Assembly (NCBI GenBank): GCA_964444795.1
Contig: CAYUIQ010000154.1
Coordinates: 1-21,818, forward strand
Source: JABMRP01 sp964444795
Lineage (GTDB): Bacteria; Planctomycetota; Planctomycetia; Pirellulales; Thermoguttaceae
Length of the DNA: 21,818 nt
Reading direction: 5' to 3'
Below are positions 12,787 through 21,305 of this stretch, piece by piece. The translations under genes and the position numbers were made by a program. Every line of letters starts with the position of its first letter. Within the stretch, counting starts at the first letter, position 1. Below the pieces are notes generated by a model, which worked only from the letters and a program-made list of their open reading frames with translations, was not told the DNA's origin and made no database searches.

Positions 12787-15700
12787 CTACTCGATGAACC
12801 GGCGGATCAGGATGGCGTCTTCGACGTTGTGATCCTCGCCCCGTTCGAAACCGACGGGGATCGAGCGGTCGAAGATGTAGAAAGCCCGGTGGCGACTGGA
12901 GTCGCCCGTGTCGCTTCCCAACTCCCGGGCCAGGGCATAGCCGTCGGGGTGTTGCGCGTTGACGGCGCCGTAAGGCTCGACGCCGAAATACCCGACGGTG
13001 ATCCATACGGCGTAAACGTTGGATCGCGTGGTCACCAGATTGCCCATCCGCTGCAAGGGCTGGTAGCGGAAATAGGGATTTCGCGCGGTGTCGTCGTGCG
13101 GTTGATACGACTGGTGAGCGAAAAGAGGTGTCGTCGCGTTGGCCGGATTCTTGCGCAGGAGCGTGGCGTTGATCTCGTTTCCGATTGCCGCTTTCATCGA
13201 AGCCAGCGGTACCAGCGACGCCCCGGAAAAGGATCGCACCGGGTTGCCGAATCGCGTGGGCATCGAGCTGTTCAATCCGGTAATGCCGCCCGAGGAGCTG
13301 TAACCCCTTCGGCTGATCACGAACTCGTCCCATTTCCAGGCATCGTTCGGGTTCATGTAGGGGTAGTAGTTCATCAAGCCGGCCCAGACGTCACGGCTGA
13401 AGACCGTATTGATGTTCACGCGTCCCGGCTCGCGATACCGGGGGATGCGGTTGAACGGCGGGTGGAATTTATGCCCGCTGCCGCCTTGAAAATACTCGGC
13501 CCGGCCTTGCAGCGTCGTGCCCACGTATTGCGACGGCACGTGGACGAACTCCAACAGGCGATGGAGCTCCGGCGCGCCGGTCGCTTCGGGAGCGTCGGAA
13601 CGGAAGAAGTTCATCAGGTGGGCAAACGGCGTCGTGGTCGCCGTGTTGGCGGAATACGGATTGTACGTTGGAGGGCCCAGCTTGAAGGTGCTCAACAGGC
13701 GAGAGGGACTCGCGCCGGGTACCAGCATCAACTCGTATTGGCTGATGAAGGGCCGATCGTTCCAGGTAAGCCAGGGGAAAGGCCCCTGTGCCGGATCGCC
13801 GTGATACTCGGCCTGACCGCTGGTCCGCCGCGGGCCGAAGGGCCGGTTCAGCGCGCCCAGCGAATGGACCAGCTTGTAGGGAAACTGATGCATGATCGGC
13901 GACTCGCGCTCCGTGAGCGTGACCGGACGGCTGTCGAGACGCTGTTCCCAGATGTTGCGCTGATTGCTGAACACGCCCCGTTCGTGGGACGAGAACATGA
14001 TCGTGCTGCGCGAATCCCGCGGGTCGGGGCTGAAGTCCTCGCCGTTGTACTTCACCAGATCGATCGGCATCGAGTCGATCGTGATATAGGGGTTGGTGAC
14101 GGGGTGGTAAGCCTTCATCGGATTGGCCAAGCGTTGCAGGTGGACGACCGCGTAGCGCGGCGTGGTTCCCGTCTGCAATACGGCCGTGCTGCCGCCCGGA
14201 GTCGTCGATTCGTCCAGGGGCTTATCCACCGGCGGGGAAAACTCCGTGCCGTTCCAGACGCCGTGGCTGCTGGGGCTATACCCGTCGTACGGCTCGCTGA
14301 CACTGGGCATGCGCGCCTCGCCGGCGGTGGTCGACGCCCGATCGATCAGTACGACCGTGGAAGTCTTGCGGACGTTGACCGGAGGATCCTCGCTCCAGGC
14401 GTTGTTCTGCACCTCGACCGCGTTATTCTGAGCAAGATAAACTCGCCGGGAATTGTTGGGATTGGAGTTGTGCTTGGAGACGCTCGTGACCCCGCCGTGG
14501 GTGCCCGGCCCGACCACTGCGTAGTGCCCCGGCATCACTCCAACACCGGGGTTGTAGGTGCTGGGGAAATAGGTCACTTCGGCGTCGGGATGCGGGGAAT
14601 TGACGAAGCGGATGCAACGCAAGACGTTGGGCCGCCTGCCCACGTCCGGATCGTTCAGATCCTGGTTCCACTGGGTGCCGGCAACGATCGCCAACTGCCA
14701 GACGGGGCTGCCGCCGGGGGCCTGCTTGTTGAGTATCACGCCATCGGACCAGGCGCCGCCGTTGTGGTAGAGTTCCGCCGGGCGAGCCGCGGCCCGGGTC
14801 TGCGGATTGTACAGTTCGATAAACAGCGGCCCCTGGGGGAGCACTCTCTGGTCGAAGTCTTTGTCCTTCTTGGCCGGGTCCGTCTCGGTTGTCGTTCCCG
14901 CCTGGGATTCGGGGCCTTGGCCGTCCCACTGCTCGTTGGATAGATCCTCGGTCCGCCGGTTGTGCCAGGCCAGCGTTTCGCTGATGAGCAGTTCGGGCCG
15001 TTCGCAACCCCAGACCGTGAACTCCTCCGACCCGGTCGGATTCCAACCGTCCAAGGGGTTGGGATCGTAGGGGAAACGGGTCATGATCGAGTCGCGGTCG
15101 CGGAAATCGGCCACGTTGACCGCCCATTGGGCACAAAGCCGGGCCTTGGCGTACTGGTCCGACCAACCGCTCGGAAGCTGCATCCCGAGCATCTGCTGCA
15201 CGTAGTTCTTGTTGACGTTGTCCGTCACGACCATCAGCAGCGTGTATAGGTGCCGGGCGTAGAGTTGCCGGGCGTATTCGCTGTCGGCGTCTTGCATTCC
15301 GTTGTTGTCGGCGTCGAACATCACGCTGGATCCGGACCCCGCCAGATTGAGTTGGTCCATCGAGGCTTCGCCCGCGCTGCTCCCCGGTTCGTCGACCACC
15401 AAGTCGTTGTCGTTGTCTCGACCGTTGCCGAAGGGCCGATTGAGGTCCATGCGCAGCCCGGCCAGAGTTTCCGGAGCAAAGAGCTGGGTGAGCCGGGCGT
15501 AGTCCGACGGCGCTCCCATGGCGCCCAATGCGTCGGCCATGTGCTCAATGTACCTCGCGCTGCCACGACTTCGATAGGGCAGCGCGATGTTGGGACACGG
15601 CAGATCCCAACTTTCGGTGGTCACCTCGTGACGCCGGTCGATCAACCCGGGCGCCAACTCCGCCAGCCGCCCGGACAATTGCCCCGCGTCGACGTCGAAG

Positions 15701-17325
15701 GGACGCAGCACGCGTTCCAACTCGCCCGGGGTGAACGGGTTATCGACGGTCGCGTATCCCCCGCCGTTGTTGAACATCTGCCGGACACCGTGTCGGGAGA
15801 GGTTCACCTCGTAGGCATCGTTGATCCACTCGCTGTCTTCGCCCATCCGGACGAACAGCGGGGCGCCGCGAACGTCCAGTCCCACCGCTCCATTGCCGTT
15901 GATATCGGGCGGGGTACCGTAGGCCGAGACCCCGGCGAAATTCCAGTAACCAAACGGGTATTCGAACCAGCGGTTCATGCTCAGCGGATCGTCGCCGGCG
16001 TAGCCGGGAACCCCCGTGAACCCGTAGCGGCCCTCCCAGGGGCGGCCAGCGGAGCCGTTCCCACCGACCAACATCGTCCGGTAATCTTGGCCGGAGGGGA
16101 ACATTCCTCGGAGGTTGATTTCCGCCACCCCGGTTCCCAAGCCACGGGGCAGCATGGCTCCCGGGGAACCCTGGGCACCACCGGCGAATCGAAACGCGCC
16201 GGCATTCGGGAAGGGGCTGTGGGACGTGCTCATGCTGCTGTAGTAGTTGTTGTCGTCGGTTTGGAAGACGTTGCCGTGGGCGTTGAAGTTCAGCCGCCCG
16301 TCCAGATCGACGCAGAGAATCGCGGCCAGCGGTTTGTAGAGCCGGCCGTCGGCCGTGCTGCGGACCGGCAGCCCGACGTCTACCCAGATGCTATCCGGAA
16401 TACCGTCGCCGTCGCTGTCCACGTCCCAAGGGCCGTTGATCGGGTCGAACATGGGATTGGAGCCGGTGAAGTTCGGATGGTCGACCTGGGTCGGACGAAA
16501 CATCACCCGCCGCCGCACCTCCGCGTTGCCCCAACTCCCTTGCCAATAATTGGCCAGCGCCGGCCGGTGGTACGACGGCGCGAACACGGTTCCGTCGGGC
16601 AGCACGCCGGCCAACGGCGGGTTCTGGTAATCGGGCGCGTCGTAATCTTCGTTGGCCTGATCGTTGAACATGGGATTCAGGTGATCGTCGGGTGAGTTGG
16701 GCAGCAGGGCCACCGGTCCGCCGGTTATTGCCCGATCGGTCCTTCCCGAGCCGGGGGTATATCCCCAGCCGGTGCCGGAAAACGGCGCGCCGTTGACGAT
16801 AAACGGAAGCCGGTTGCCCGAGCTCAGGTAGTTGGCCAGATCGGTGGTGCGGACGTTGTGAAAAGCGAGGATCTGAACCCCGCCGCCCGAACCGACACCG
16901 ATGATATGCGTGCTCTTTCCGGCGGCCGGGCCGTCGAGCATCGTCAGCACGCGGCCGACGTAGCGATACGCATTTCCCAGGCTGGTCTGAAATTCGAGGA
17001 TCTGTCCGCCGGCCACCGGGCTGATACCGCCGGTGACTTCGCCGGTCGCCGCGCGGTTGCCGTACATATCCTCCAGCAAGCTCACGCCCGCCAGGGGCGA
17101 ACTGGGGTTGTTCGGCCCGCGAAAGACCTGCATGGCGATCTGGTGGAGTACGTCGCTGGGCGGATCGACGTATTCCTCACCCCGTCGAAAGGCCTCGGCA
17201 CTCTGCCGGGCATGGCCGGTGACGGTGACGAAGGCCACGGCGATCATGGCAAACATGGCCAGCAACCCGAGCACCACCAGCAACAACACGCCGCGCCGGT
17301 TTCGGGAACGATCGGTTGTGATCAT
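12787..17325 (-). CDS. Giant GspK-like pseudopilin with calcium-loop motifs
   Basis: A 1512-residue protein, last in the pseudopilin operon. It starts with RSRNRRG and then a hydrophobic helix (13-34, VLLLVVLGLLAMFAMIAVAF). The prepilin-type Gly12 cleavage site is followed by Val and there is no Glu at +5, as in GspK minor pseudopilins. Inside are GspK-like phrases: VDLDGRLNFNAHGN (339-352), FTPGELERVLRPFDVD, and near the end GRVNINTVFSRDVW. Four Asp/Asn-rich calcium-type loops stand out: DVDSDGDGIPDSIW (301-314), DINGNGAVGLD (474-484), DNDNDLVVDEP (637-647) and DADNNGMQDADSEY (671-684). GspK is usually about 300-350 residues, so this is several-fold larger. GAGGAAG is 5-6 nt before the ATG. 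Transcription follows 87 nt after the PilV-like gene. It is probably a membrane-anchored tip subunit. Function beyond that is inference. Confidence 0.72.
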   Translation of the reverse strand: MITTDRSRNRRGVLLLVVLGLLAMFAMIAVAFVTVTGHARQSAEAFRRGEEYVDPPSDVLHQIAMQVFRGPNNPSSPLAGVSLLEDMYGNRAATGEVTGGISPVAGGQILEFQTSLGNAYRYVGRVLTMLDGPAAGKSTHIIGVGSGGGVQILAFHNVRTTDLANYLSSGNRLPFIVNGAPFSGTGWGYTPGSGRTDRAITGGPVALLPNSPDDHLNPMFNDQANEDYDAPDYQNPPLAGVLPDGTVFAPSYHRPALANYWQGSWGNAEVRRRVMFRPTQVDHPNFTGSNPMFDPINGPWDVDSDGDGIPDSIWVDVGLPVRSTADGRLYKPLAAILCVDLDGRLNFNAHGNVFQTDDNNYYSSMSTSHSPFPNAGAFRFAGGAQGSPGAMLPRGLGTGVAEINLRGMFPSGQDYRTMLVGGNGSAGRPWEGRYGFTGVPGYAGDDPLSMNRWFEYPFGYWNFAGVSAYGTPPDINGNGAVGLDVRGAPLFVRMGEDSEWINDAYEVNLSRHGVRQMFNNGGGYATVDNPFTPGELERVLRPFDVDAGQLSGRLAELAPGLIDRRHEVTTESWDLPCPNIALPYRSRGSARYIEHMADALGAMGAPSDYARLTQLFAPETLAGLRMDLNRPFGNGRDNDNDLVVDEPGSSAGEASMDQLNLAGSGSSVMFDADNNGMQDADSEYARQLYARHLYTLLMVVTDNVNKNYVQQMLGMQLPSGWSDQYAKARLCAQWAVNVADFRDRDSIMTRFPYDPNPLDGWNPTGSEEFTVWGCERPELLISETLAWHNRRTEDLSNEQWDGQGPESQAGTTTETDPAKKDKDFDQRVLPQGPLFIELYNPQTRAAARPAELYHNGGAWSDGVILNKQAPGGSPVWQLAIVAGTQWNQDLNDPDVGRRPNVLRCIRFVNSPHPDAEVTYFPSTYNPGVGVMPGHYAVVGPGTHGGVTSVSKHNSNPNNSRRVYLAQNNAVEVQNNAWSEDPPVNVRKTSTVVLIDRASTTAGEARMPSVSEPYDGYSPSSHGVWNGTEFSPPVDKPLDESTTPGGSTAVLQTGTTPRYAVVHLQRLANPMKAYHPVTNPYITIDSMPIDLVKYNGEDFSPDPRDSRSTIMFSSHERGVFSNQRNIWEQRLDSRPVTLTERESPIMHQFPYKLVHSLGALNRPFGPRRTSGQAEYHGDPAQGPFPWLTWNDRPFISQYELMLVPGASPSRLLSTFKLGPPTYNPYSANTATTTPFAHLMNFFRSDAPEATGAPELHRLLEFVHVPSQYVGTTLQGRAEYFQGGSGHKFHPPFNRIPRYREPGRVNINTVFSRDVWAGLMNYYPYMNPNDAWKWDEFVISRRGYSSSGGITGLNSSMPTRFGNPVRSFSGASLVPLASMKAAIGNEINATLLRKNPANATTPLFAHQSYQPHDDTARNPYFRYQPLQRMGNLVTTRSNVYAVWITVGYFGVEPYGAVNAQHPDGYALARELGSDTGDSSRHRAFYIFDRSIPVGFERGEDHNVEDAILIRRFIE

Positions 17326-17412
17326 TTTAGCTTCCTCGTTTCCAAAAAATCCGAACCTGCCCTGGCCCGTCTTGCGCCGTCGTGCAGCGCCGTACGCTGA
17401 AGTCTCGTTCGC

Positions 17413-18522
17413 CTATCGTTTCCATCCGGCCGCTTTTGCCCCGAGGACAAAAGACCCGTTATCCAACTCGACCGGCGTCGTGCTCACCTCGATCACCGAA
17501 TCCAACAGCACGGCCTGTGTCGATTGCATATTCATGACATGCCAATCGGGACCGACCAGCGTGACCAGAGCCGACCCGGCGCCGCTCCGGTCGGCGACGG
17601 CCGCGACGCGATACCACTGCAAGATCTGCTGGTTGGCGTTGGTCACGCCGAGCATCGCCAGCCAGTCGTTCTCGCGTACCCGGAGATACTGGCCGAGGTT
17701 GGCCGGCGCCGTGGCGGGCGTCAGTTCGACGTCGCCGCCTCCGTAACCCGCGCCGCGGAACACGACGTCAAACAACCGCTCGCCCGGCTTCTCGCCCGCC
17801 GGGTTGGCGCCCGTGTCCCGTTTGAAGAAGACGGCGGTCGAAACGTTGAAGCGTTTTCTCGGCTGGGGCATTATATTACCGCCTTGGTACTGCATGGCGG
17901 GGCTCACCGTCACCATCCACGAGTAGTTGCCTTGGATCTGCCTGCGAACGCCCTGGCCGACGTCGACTCCCCCACCTCCGGCGGCGGCATAATCGAACAC
18001 CTGTTGCGGCCGCAGGCTGCTGTCCTTGGGTCGGTGGATATTGGGGTCGTCACTCCAAGTGAAAATCCGCTTGGCCGCGGCCAGGCCCATCCACAATCGC
18101 TGCTGCGGATCGGGGTTGGCGTCGAGCGTGATCCGAGGAACGGCAATACCCGGCGAGGGGACCAAGGGGAACAGGTTGGCCGCCGCACGCTGATCGGCGA
18201 TCATCAGCGGATCGATCACCAAGGCGTTGCCGCCGTAGGCCCAATAGGCGGCCGGATTGCCGTTGGCGTCGACCCACTGCTCGGGATCGAGCATGCGCCG
18301 GGCCTTCACCTCGCGAAAAGCGGCCCGCGCACAGGAGGCCGCCTGATCGGATTTGCCCGACTCGACCACCTGGAAGGTACCCAGCGGCAACAGCGCCGCC
18401 ACGCCCATCAACCCGAAGGACAGCACGAAGATCGAGATCAGCACCTCCAACAGGCTCATGCCTTGCCGGCCGCGCCGGGGGATGAAGAACCTCGGTCGTG
18501 TGTATGAGGTTACGCGATTCAC
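17413..18522 (-). CDS. GspI/PilV-like pseudopilin
   Basis: A minor pseudopilin, 369 residues. The prepilin signal is PRRGRQG | MSLLEVLISIFVLSFGLMGV, with cleavage after Gly21, Met at +1 and Glu26 at +5. The MSLLEV start and the long SFGLMGVAALLPLGTFQVVESGKSD helix are typical of the PilV/GspI branch. The C-terminal region is rich in beta-strand and Gly/Asn turns and has no assigned domain. The GTG at 18522 was chosen because GGGAGG (18531-18536) lies 8 nt upstream. It follows the previous gene's stop by one nt. The longer frame from an ATG at 18558 would overlap that gene by 35 nt. The size exceeds the usual 120-200 residues of GspI, in line with enlarged planctomycete pseudopilins. Gene order H-I-K matches the tip complex of type II secretion. 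Confidence 0.8.
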   Translation of the reverse strand: MNRVTSYTRPRFFIPRRGRQGMSLLEVLISIFVLSFGLMGVAALLPLGTFQVVESGKSDQAASCARAAFREVKARRMLDPEQWVDANGNPAAYWAYGGNALVIDPLMIADQRAAANLFPLVPSPGIAVPRITLDANPDPQQRLWMGLAAAKRIFTWSDDPNIHRPKDSSLRPQQVFDYAAAGGGGVDVGQGVRRQIQGNYSWMVTVSPAMQYQGGNIMPQPRKRFNVSTAVFFKRDTGANPAGEKPGERLFDVVFRGAGYGGGDVELTPATAPANLGQYLRVRENDWLAMLGVTNANQQILQWYRVAAVADRSGAGSALVTLVGPDWHVMNMQSTQAVLLDSVIEVSTTPVELDNGSFVLGAKAAGWKR

Positions 18523-18523
18523 G

Positions 18524-19507
18524 TTACCGTCCTCCCGTGGTCTGAGCTTCTCGGGCAAGCTGCCGAGACATGATAACGTCGGCCGGCACGCCCGCTGCGC
18601 CGGTGCCGCCGCTGACTTCGGCCGAAGTGACCAATCCGGTTTGCGGGCTGATGGCCACCCAGAGGCTGCGTGTATCCTGCCAGTTGCGATACAACCCGGG
18701 CTCCAGCGGCGATAGCGCCTGTTCGCGCCGGCCCACCAGGAAGTAGATCGACTCGGTCGGTATGAAGTGGGTGTTTCCCACGTAGACTCGCTGGACCGAT
18801 CCGTTGGGCGAGAACATCACCGTGACCGGTGCCGAGCCGCCAGCGGCAAAAAGGCTGGGATTTGTTTCCGTGCCGGAGAACGCCAGATCGACGACCGTGG
18901 TCTTGGCGGCCTCGAACTCTCCGGCGGCCGAGGCGACGGGCTGGCGAAGGATCTCGAAGGGCAACGGCAACGACTGCCCCGACGTCGGCCAGGGCAAACG
19001 GCCCCCCGTTCCCAGATCGGTCGTCAACGTCAGGGAACTGCCGCTGACGTTGGTGATCGTGTACCAGTAGCCCTGGTAGTTGATCCGCATCAGATCGCCC
19101 TGCCGCACCAGCGAGGCATCGAACGCCCCGGTAACGTTGGCCGACGCGGTGCCCACGCCCGTGGTGGTCATGGTCACCGCCGTGCCCACCGCATCGCCGG
19201 AGTAAGACGGCGGGACCTCGGCCTGATGAAACACGGTGGCAACCTCCATCAGATTGCCGTCCCGCTGAAAGACCACGCCGCAAGGCCGCCCGGTGGCCAT
19301 GGCCCGGTTTCGGGCCCCGCTGAGATAGATGTTCATCGTCCGGGCCGTCTCGCGAACTCGCGACTGTTTCATCGCCGGGATGACCTGCCGCGCCGAAAGC
19401 ACGACCAGGATCAGCAGGATCCCCACGACGACCAGCAATTCCATCAGCGTGATGCCACGCCGGCTGGCGCCGCGCCGGAAATCCGTTATTCTCTGGCTAC
19501 CTGTCAT
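18524..19507 (-). CDS. GspH/FimT-like pseudopilin
   Basis: 327 residues. The start MTGSQRITDFRRGASRRG leads to a prepilin site with Ile at +1 and Glu23 at +5 (ITLMELLVVVGILLILVVLS). The following TARTMNIYLSGARNRAMATGRPCGVVF is the GspH/FimT hallmark, in which an Arg-Ala motif helix precedes the GVVF strand. The rest is Gly/Thr/Ser-rich beta sequence of unknown fold. The ATG at 19507 lies 4 nt after the TAG of the upstream gene, and the longer in-frame extension to 19645 would overlap that gene by 134 nt, so it was rejected. The stop is one nt from the next start. It probably sits at the tip of the pseudopilus with the I- and K-like proteins. Confidence 0.82.
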   Translation of the reverse strand: MTGSQRITDFRRGASRRGITLMELLVVVGILLILVVLSARQVIPAMKQSRVRETARTMNIYLSGARNRAMATGRPCGVVFQRDGNLMEVATVFHQAEVPPSYSGDAVGTAVTMTTTGVGTASANVTGAFDASLVRQGDLMRINYQGYWYTITNVSGSSLTLTTDLGTGGRLPWPTSGQSLPLPFEILRQPVASAAGEFEAAKTTVVDLAFSGTETNPSLFAAGGSAPVTVMFSPNGSVQRVYVGNTHFIPTESIYFLVGRREQALSPLEPGLYRNWQDTRSLWVAISPQTGLVTSAEVSGGTGAAGVPADVIMSRQLAREAQTTGGR

Positions 19508-19511
19508 CGCA

Positions 19512-20399
19512 CTAGGCCTCGATTCGGTGGCTGTGGATGTTGTCGTAATGGTCCAACGATCCGTTGGCCGGTTCGTTCGGCACGGTGGCCGATTGGTTCG
19601 CACTGTCGATCGGCGCGCCGATGTTCGCCGAATAGGGGTTGCCATTGTAGGCGTGGGCGCTTTCGACGTTGATATCGTAGATTCCGTCGCGCCCCGCCGA
19701 GTAGACCAGGGGGACCAGCTTGTAGGCGCCGTCCTCCAGTTTCATCTTGTCGAACGGATCGTGTTGGTCCACCGCGTCGCCCGTCTGCACCTGGGAATCG
19801 GTAAAGGCGGGCGCCCAGCGGAGAAACTTGATCGGGTTGCCCCAGCCGTCGAGATACTCGGGAAAACCGTCGTTGTCGACGTCGCCGATATCCCGGTCGG
19901 AGAAACTCTTCCGCGCGTCCTCGCCGCAACTCATCGTCACGATCATGTACAGGCACTCGGCCGAGGCGTAAGCGCCCAGATCGGCCCCGCCGGTACGCTG
20001 CTGGTAGGCGATCGAAACAGACGGCCGGGGAATCCCCGTCACGGGCCCGTTGGAAATATCGGTCGACCGGTCGGGCATCTCCATGCGCATCAGATCGCGG
20101 ACGGCCGCGAGCCGGGCTTGAGCAGCCGGACGGGGGTCCATGCCCGAGGTGTTGATCGGTACGCGGCGCGTGCGGTACGACTCGGCCTTGGCATCGATGA
20201 TCCCCTTCAGCGCGGTGATCATGGCCCGGGTCTTCTCCTCCCGGGCCTTGCTCCGCGTGGCATTCAGGGCCACCAGTATCATGGCGGCCAGAATGGCGAC
20301 GATCGTGGCCACCACCAGCAACTCGACCAGCGTGACACCTCCGCGCCACCGCCCGGGCCGCCGTGCCGATCGCCGCATGTTGAGCATTGAAACGATCAT
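19512..20399 (-). CDS. GspG-like pseudopilin with a calcium loop
   Basis: 295 residues. The prepilin site is GG | VTLVELLVVATIVAILAAM (cleavage after Gly21, Glu26 at +5). A helix (KAREEKTRAMITALKGIIDAKAESYR) continues into the globular part, as in GspG. The middle contains DIGDVDNDGFPEYLDGWGNP, which joins an EF-hand-like D.D.D.G loop to the GspG signature (L)DPWGNP, here LDGWGNPI. Type II secretion GspG binds calcium near this place. The ATG at 20399 overlaps the upstream stop as TAATG, so translational coupling is expected; ribosome site sequence is weak. Two further Met codons at 20387 and 20378 are alternatives. Usual GspG is about 140 residues, so about half is extra. Major-subunit role is inference. 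Confidence 0.82.
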   Translation of the reverse strand: MIVSMLNMRRSARRPGRWRGGVTLVELLVVATIVAILAAMILVALNATRSKAREEKTRAMITALKGIIDAKAESYRTRRVPINTSGMDPRPAAQARLAAVRDLMRMEMPDRSTDISNGPVTGIPRPSVSIAYQQRTGGADLGAYASAECLYMIVTMSCGEDARKSFSDRDIGDVDNDGFPEYLDGWGNPIKFLRWAPAFTDSQVQTGDAVDQHDPFDKMKLEDGAYKLVPLVYSAGRDGIYDINVESAHAYNGNPYSANIGAPIDSANQSATVPNEPANGSLDHYDNIHSHRIEA

Positions 20400-21235
20400 T
20401 AGTCCATCTCGTCTGCGAGGGTGCCCTTGATGAAACTGCCCAGATTGTCGTAGTGCGCCGTTTGGTAGCTGTTTCCGATGGGGTAGTCGGGTTGGCCGTC
20501 GCCGAACAGCCCGTCTTGGCCGGCGCAATAGATCTGATACGAATCGGCGTTGACCCAGGCGTTCAATTTCATGTTACGCAGCGGGTAAACCGTTTCGTTG
20601 GGGCCACTGGGGGAGATCCATTGGAACTGTTGCGGGTAGTTTCCGCCGCGAGCGCGGAAGTAGAGGATCGGCGCTTGCCCGGCCACGGTCCCCGGTTTGT
20701 CGGGAAAAAAGCGCAACTGGCCGTCGACGATACGGACCCGTTCGGGGTCGAAATTGTACAACGGCTCGGTACGCGCGCCCCCGGCGGAGAACGGATTCTG
20801 CGCGTTGGCGCTAAAACCGGTCATCCTGACCGTGTTGCCGCTGACCTGGGGAATGCCTCCGAGCCAGAAGACCAGGGCCGAACTGGCGTCGAAATTCTGG
20901 ACGTTCAGTCCGTTTCCGCAGGCGGCGCTGGCATCGTTGAAGAAATTGGCCGAGTTGTAGTTGGGAAACGCCGTCCGCACGAAGGCCAGCACGGCCGCCT
21001 GGTCGGAGAAGTCGGGTGGATAGGCCATGTAGCGGCCGTTGAACTTCTCCACCGAATCGCGCAACACGCCCAACTCGATCGTGATCGCCGCGCTCTTGAC
21101 GCCTCGTCGGGCGTTCATCACGGCTCCCCCGATCAGCGCGGCCAGGATGCCGATGATCACGACGACCACCAAGAGTTCGACAAGCGTAAAACCCTGGCGG
21201 CGCTGTCTTGTTTGCGGGTAATCCGAAACGTCCAT
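20399..21235 (-). CDS. GspG/PulG-like pseudopilin
   Basis: 278 residues. A classic prepilin start, QTRQRRQG | FTLVELLVVVVIIGILAALI, has Phe at +1 and Glu20 at +5. The helix continues as NARRGVKSAAITIELGVLRDSVEKF and then KFNGRYMAYPPDF, comparable with the GspG/PulG helix followed by YP.. . The C-terminal part has no LDPWGNP; instead it includes DGLFGDGQPDYPIGNS, an Asp/Gly loop that may play the calcium-binding role. GGGAG is 8-9 nt before the ATG at 21235. It follows gspF after 70 nt and couples to the next pseudopilin by a 1-nt overlap. Having two G-like proteins next to each other suggests either two pilus types or a major and a minor subunit. Confidence 0.83.
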   Translation of the reverse strand: MDVSDYPQTRQRRQGFTLVELLVVVVIIGILAALIGGAVMNARRGVKSAAITIELGVLRDSVEKFNGRYMAYPPDFSDQAAVLAFVRTAFPNYNSANFFNDASAACGNGLNVQNFDASSALVFWLGGIPQVSGNTVRMTGFSANAQNPFSAGGARTEPLYNFDPERVRIVDGQLRFFPDKPGTVAGQAPILYFRARGGNYPQQFQWISPSGPNETVYPLRNMKLNAWVNADSYQIYCAGQDGLFGDGQPDYPIGNSYQTAHYDNLGSFIKGTLADEMD

Positions 21236-21305
21236 GGTATGGTTCTCCCGGCCAAAAGCGGCCTCTTATCGAGTGAACTTGCCCTATTCCCCCGGGGGGA
21301 CTTGG

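Noticed and set aside
10847..13333. 828-codon minus-strand open frame opposite the nucleosidase and GTPase genes
   Set aside because: It spans two recognised plus-strand genes and the end of a third on the minus strand; it has no motif and fits antisense openness in GC-rich DNA.
12829..16695. Long plus-strand open frames opposite the GspK-like gene
   Set aside because: Val/Arg/Gly/His-rich antisense translations with no domains; the minus-strand frame has a signal-anchor, ribosome site and family motifs.
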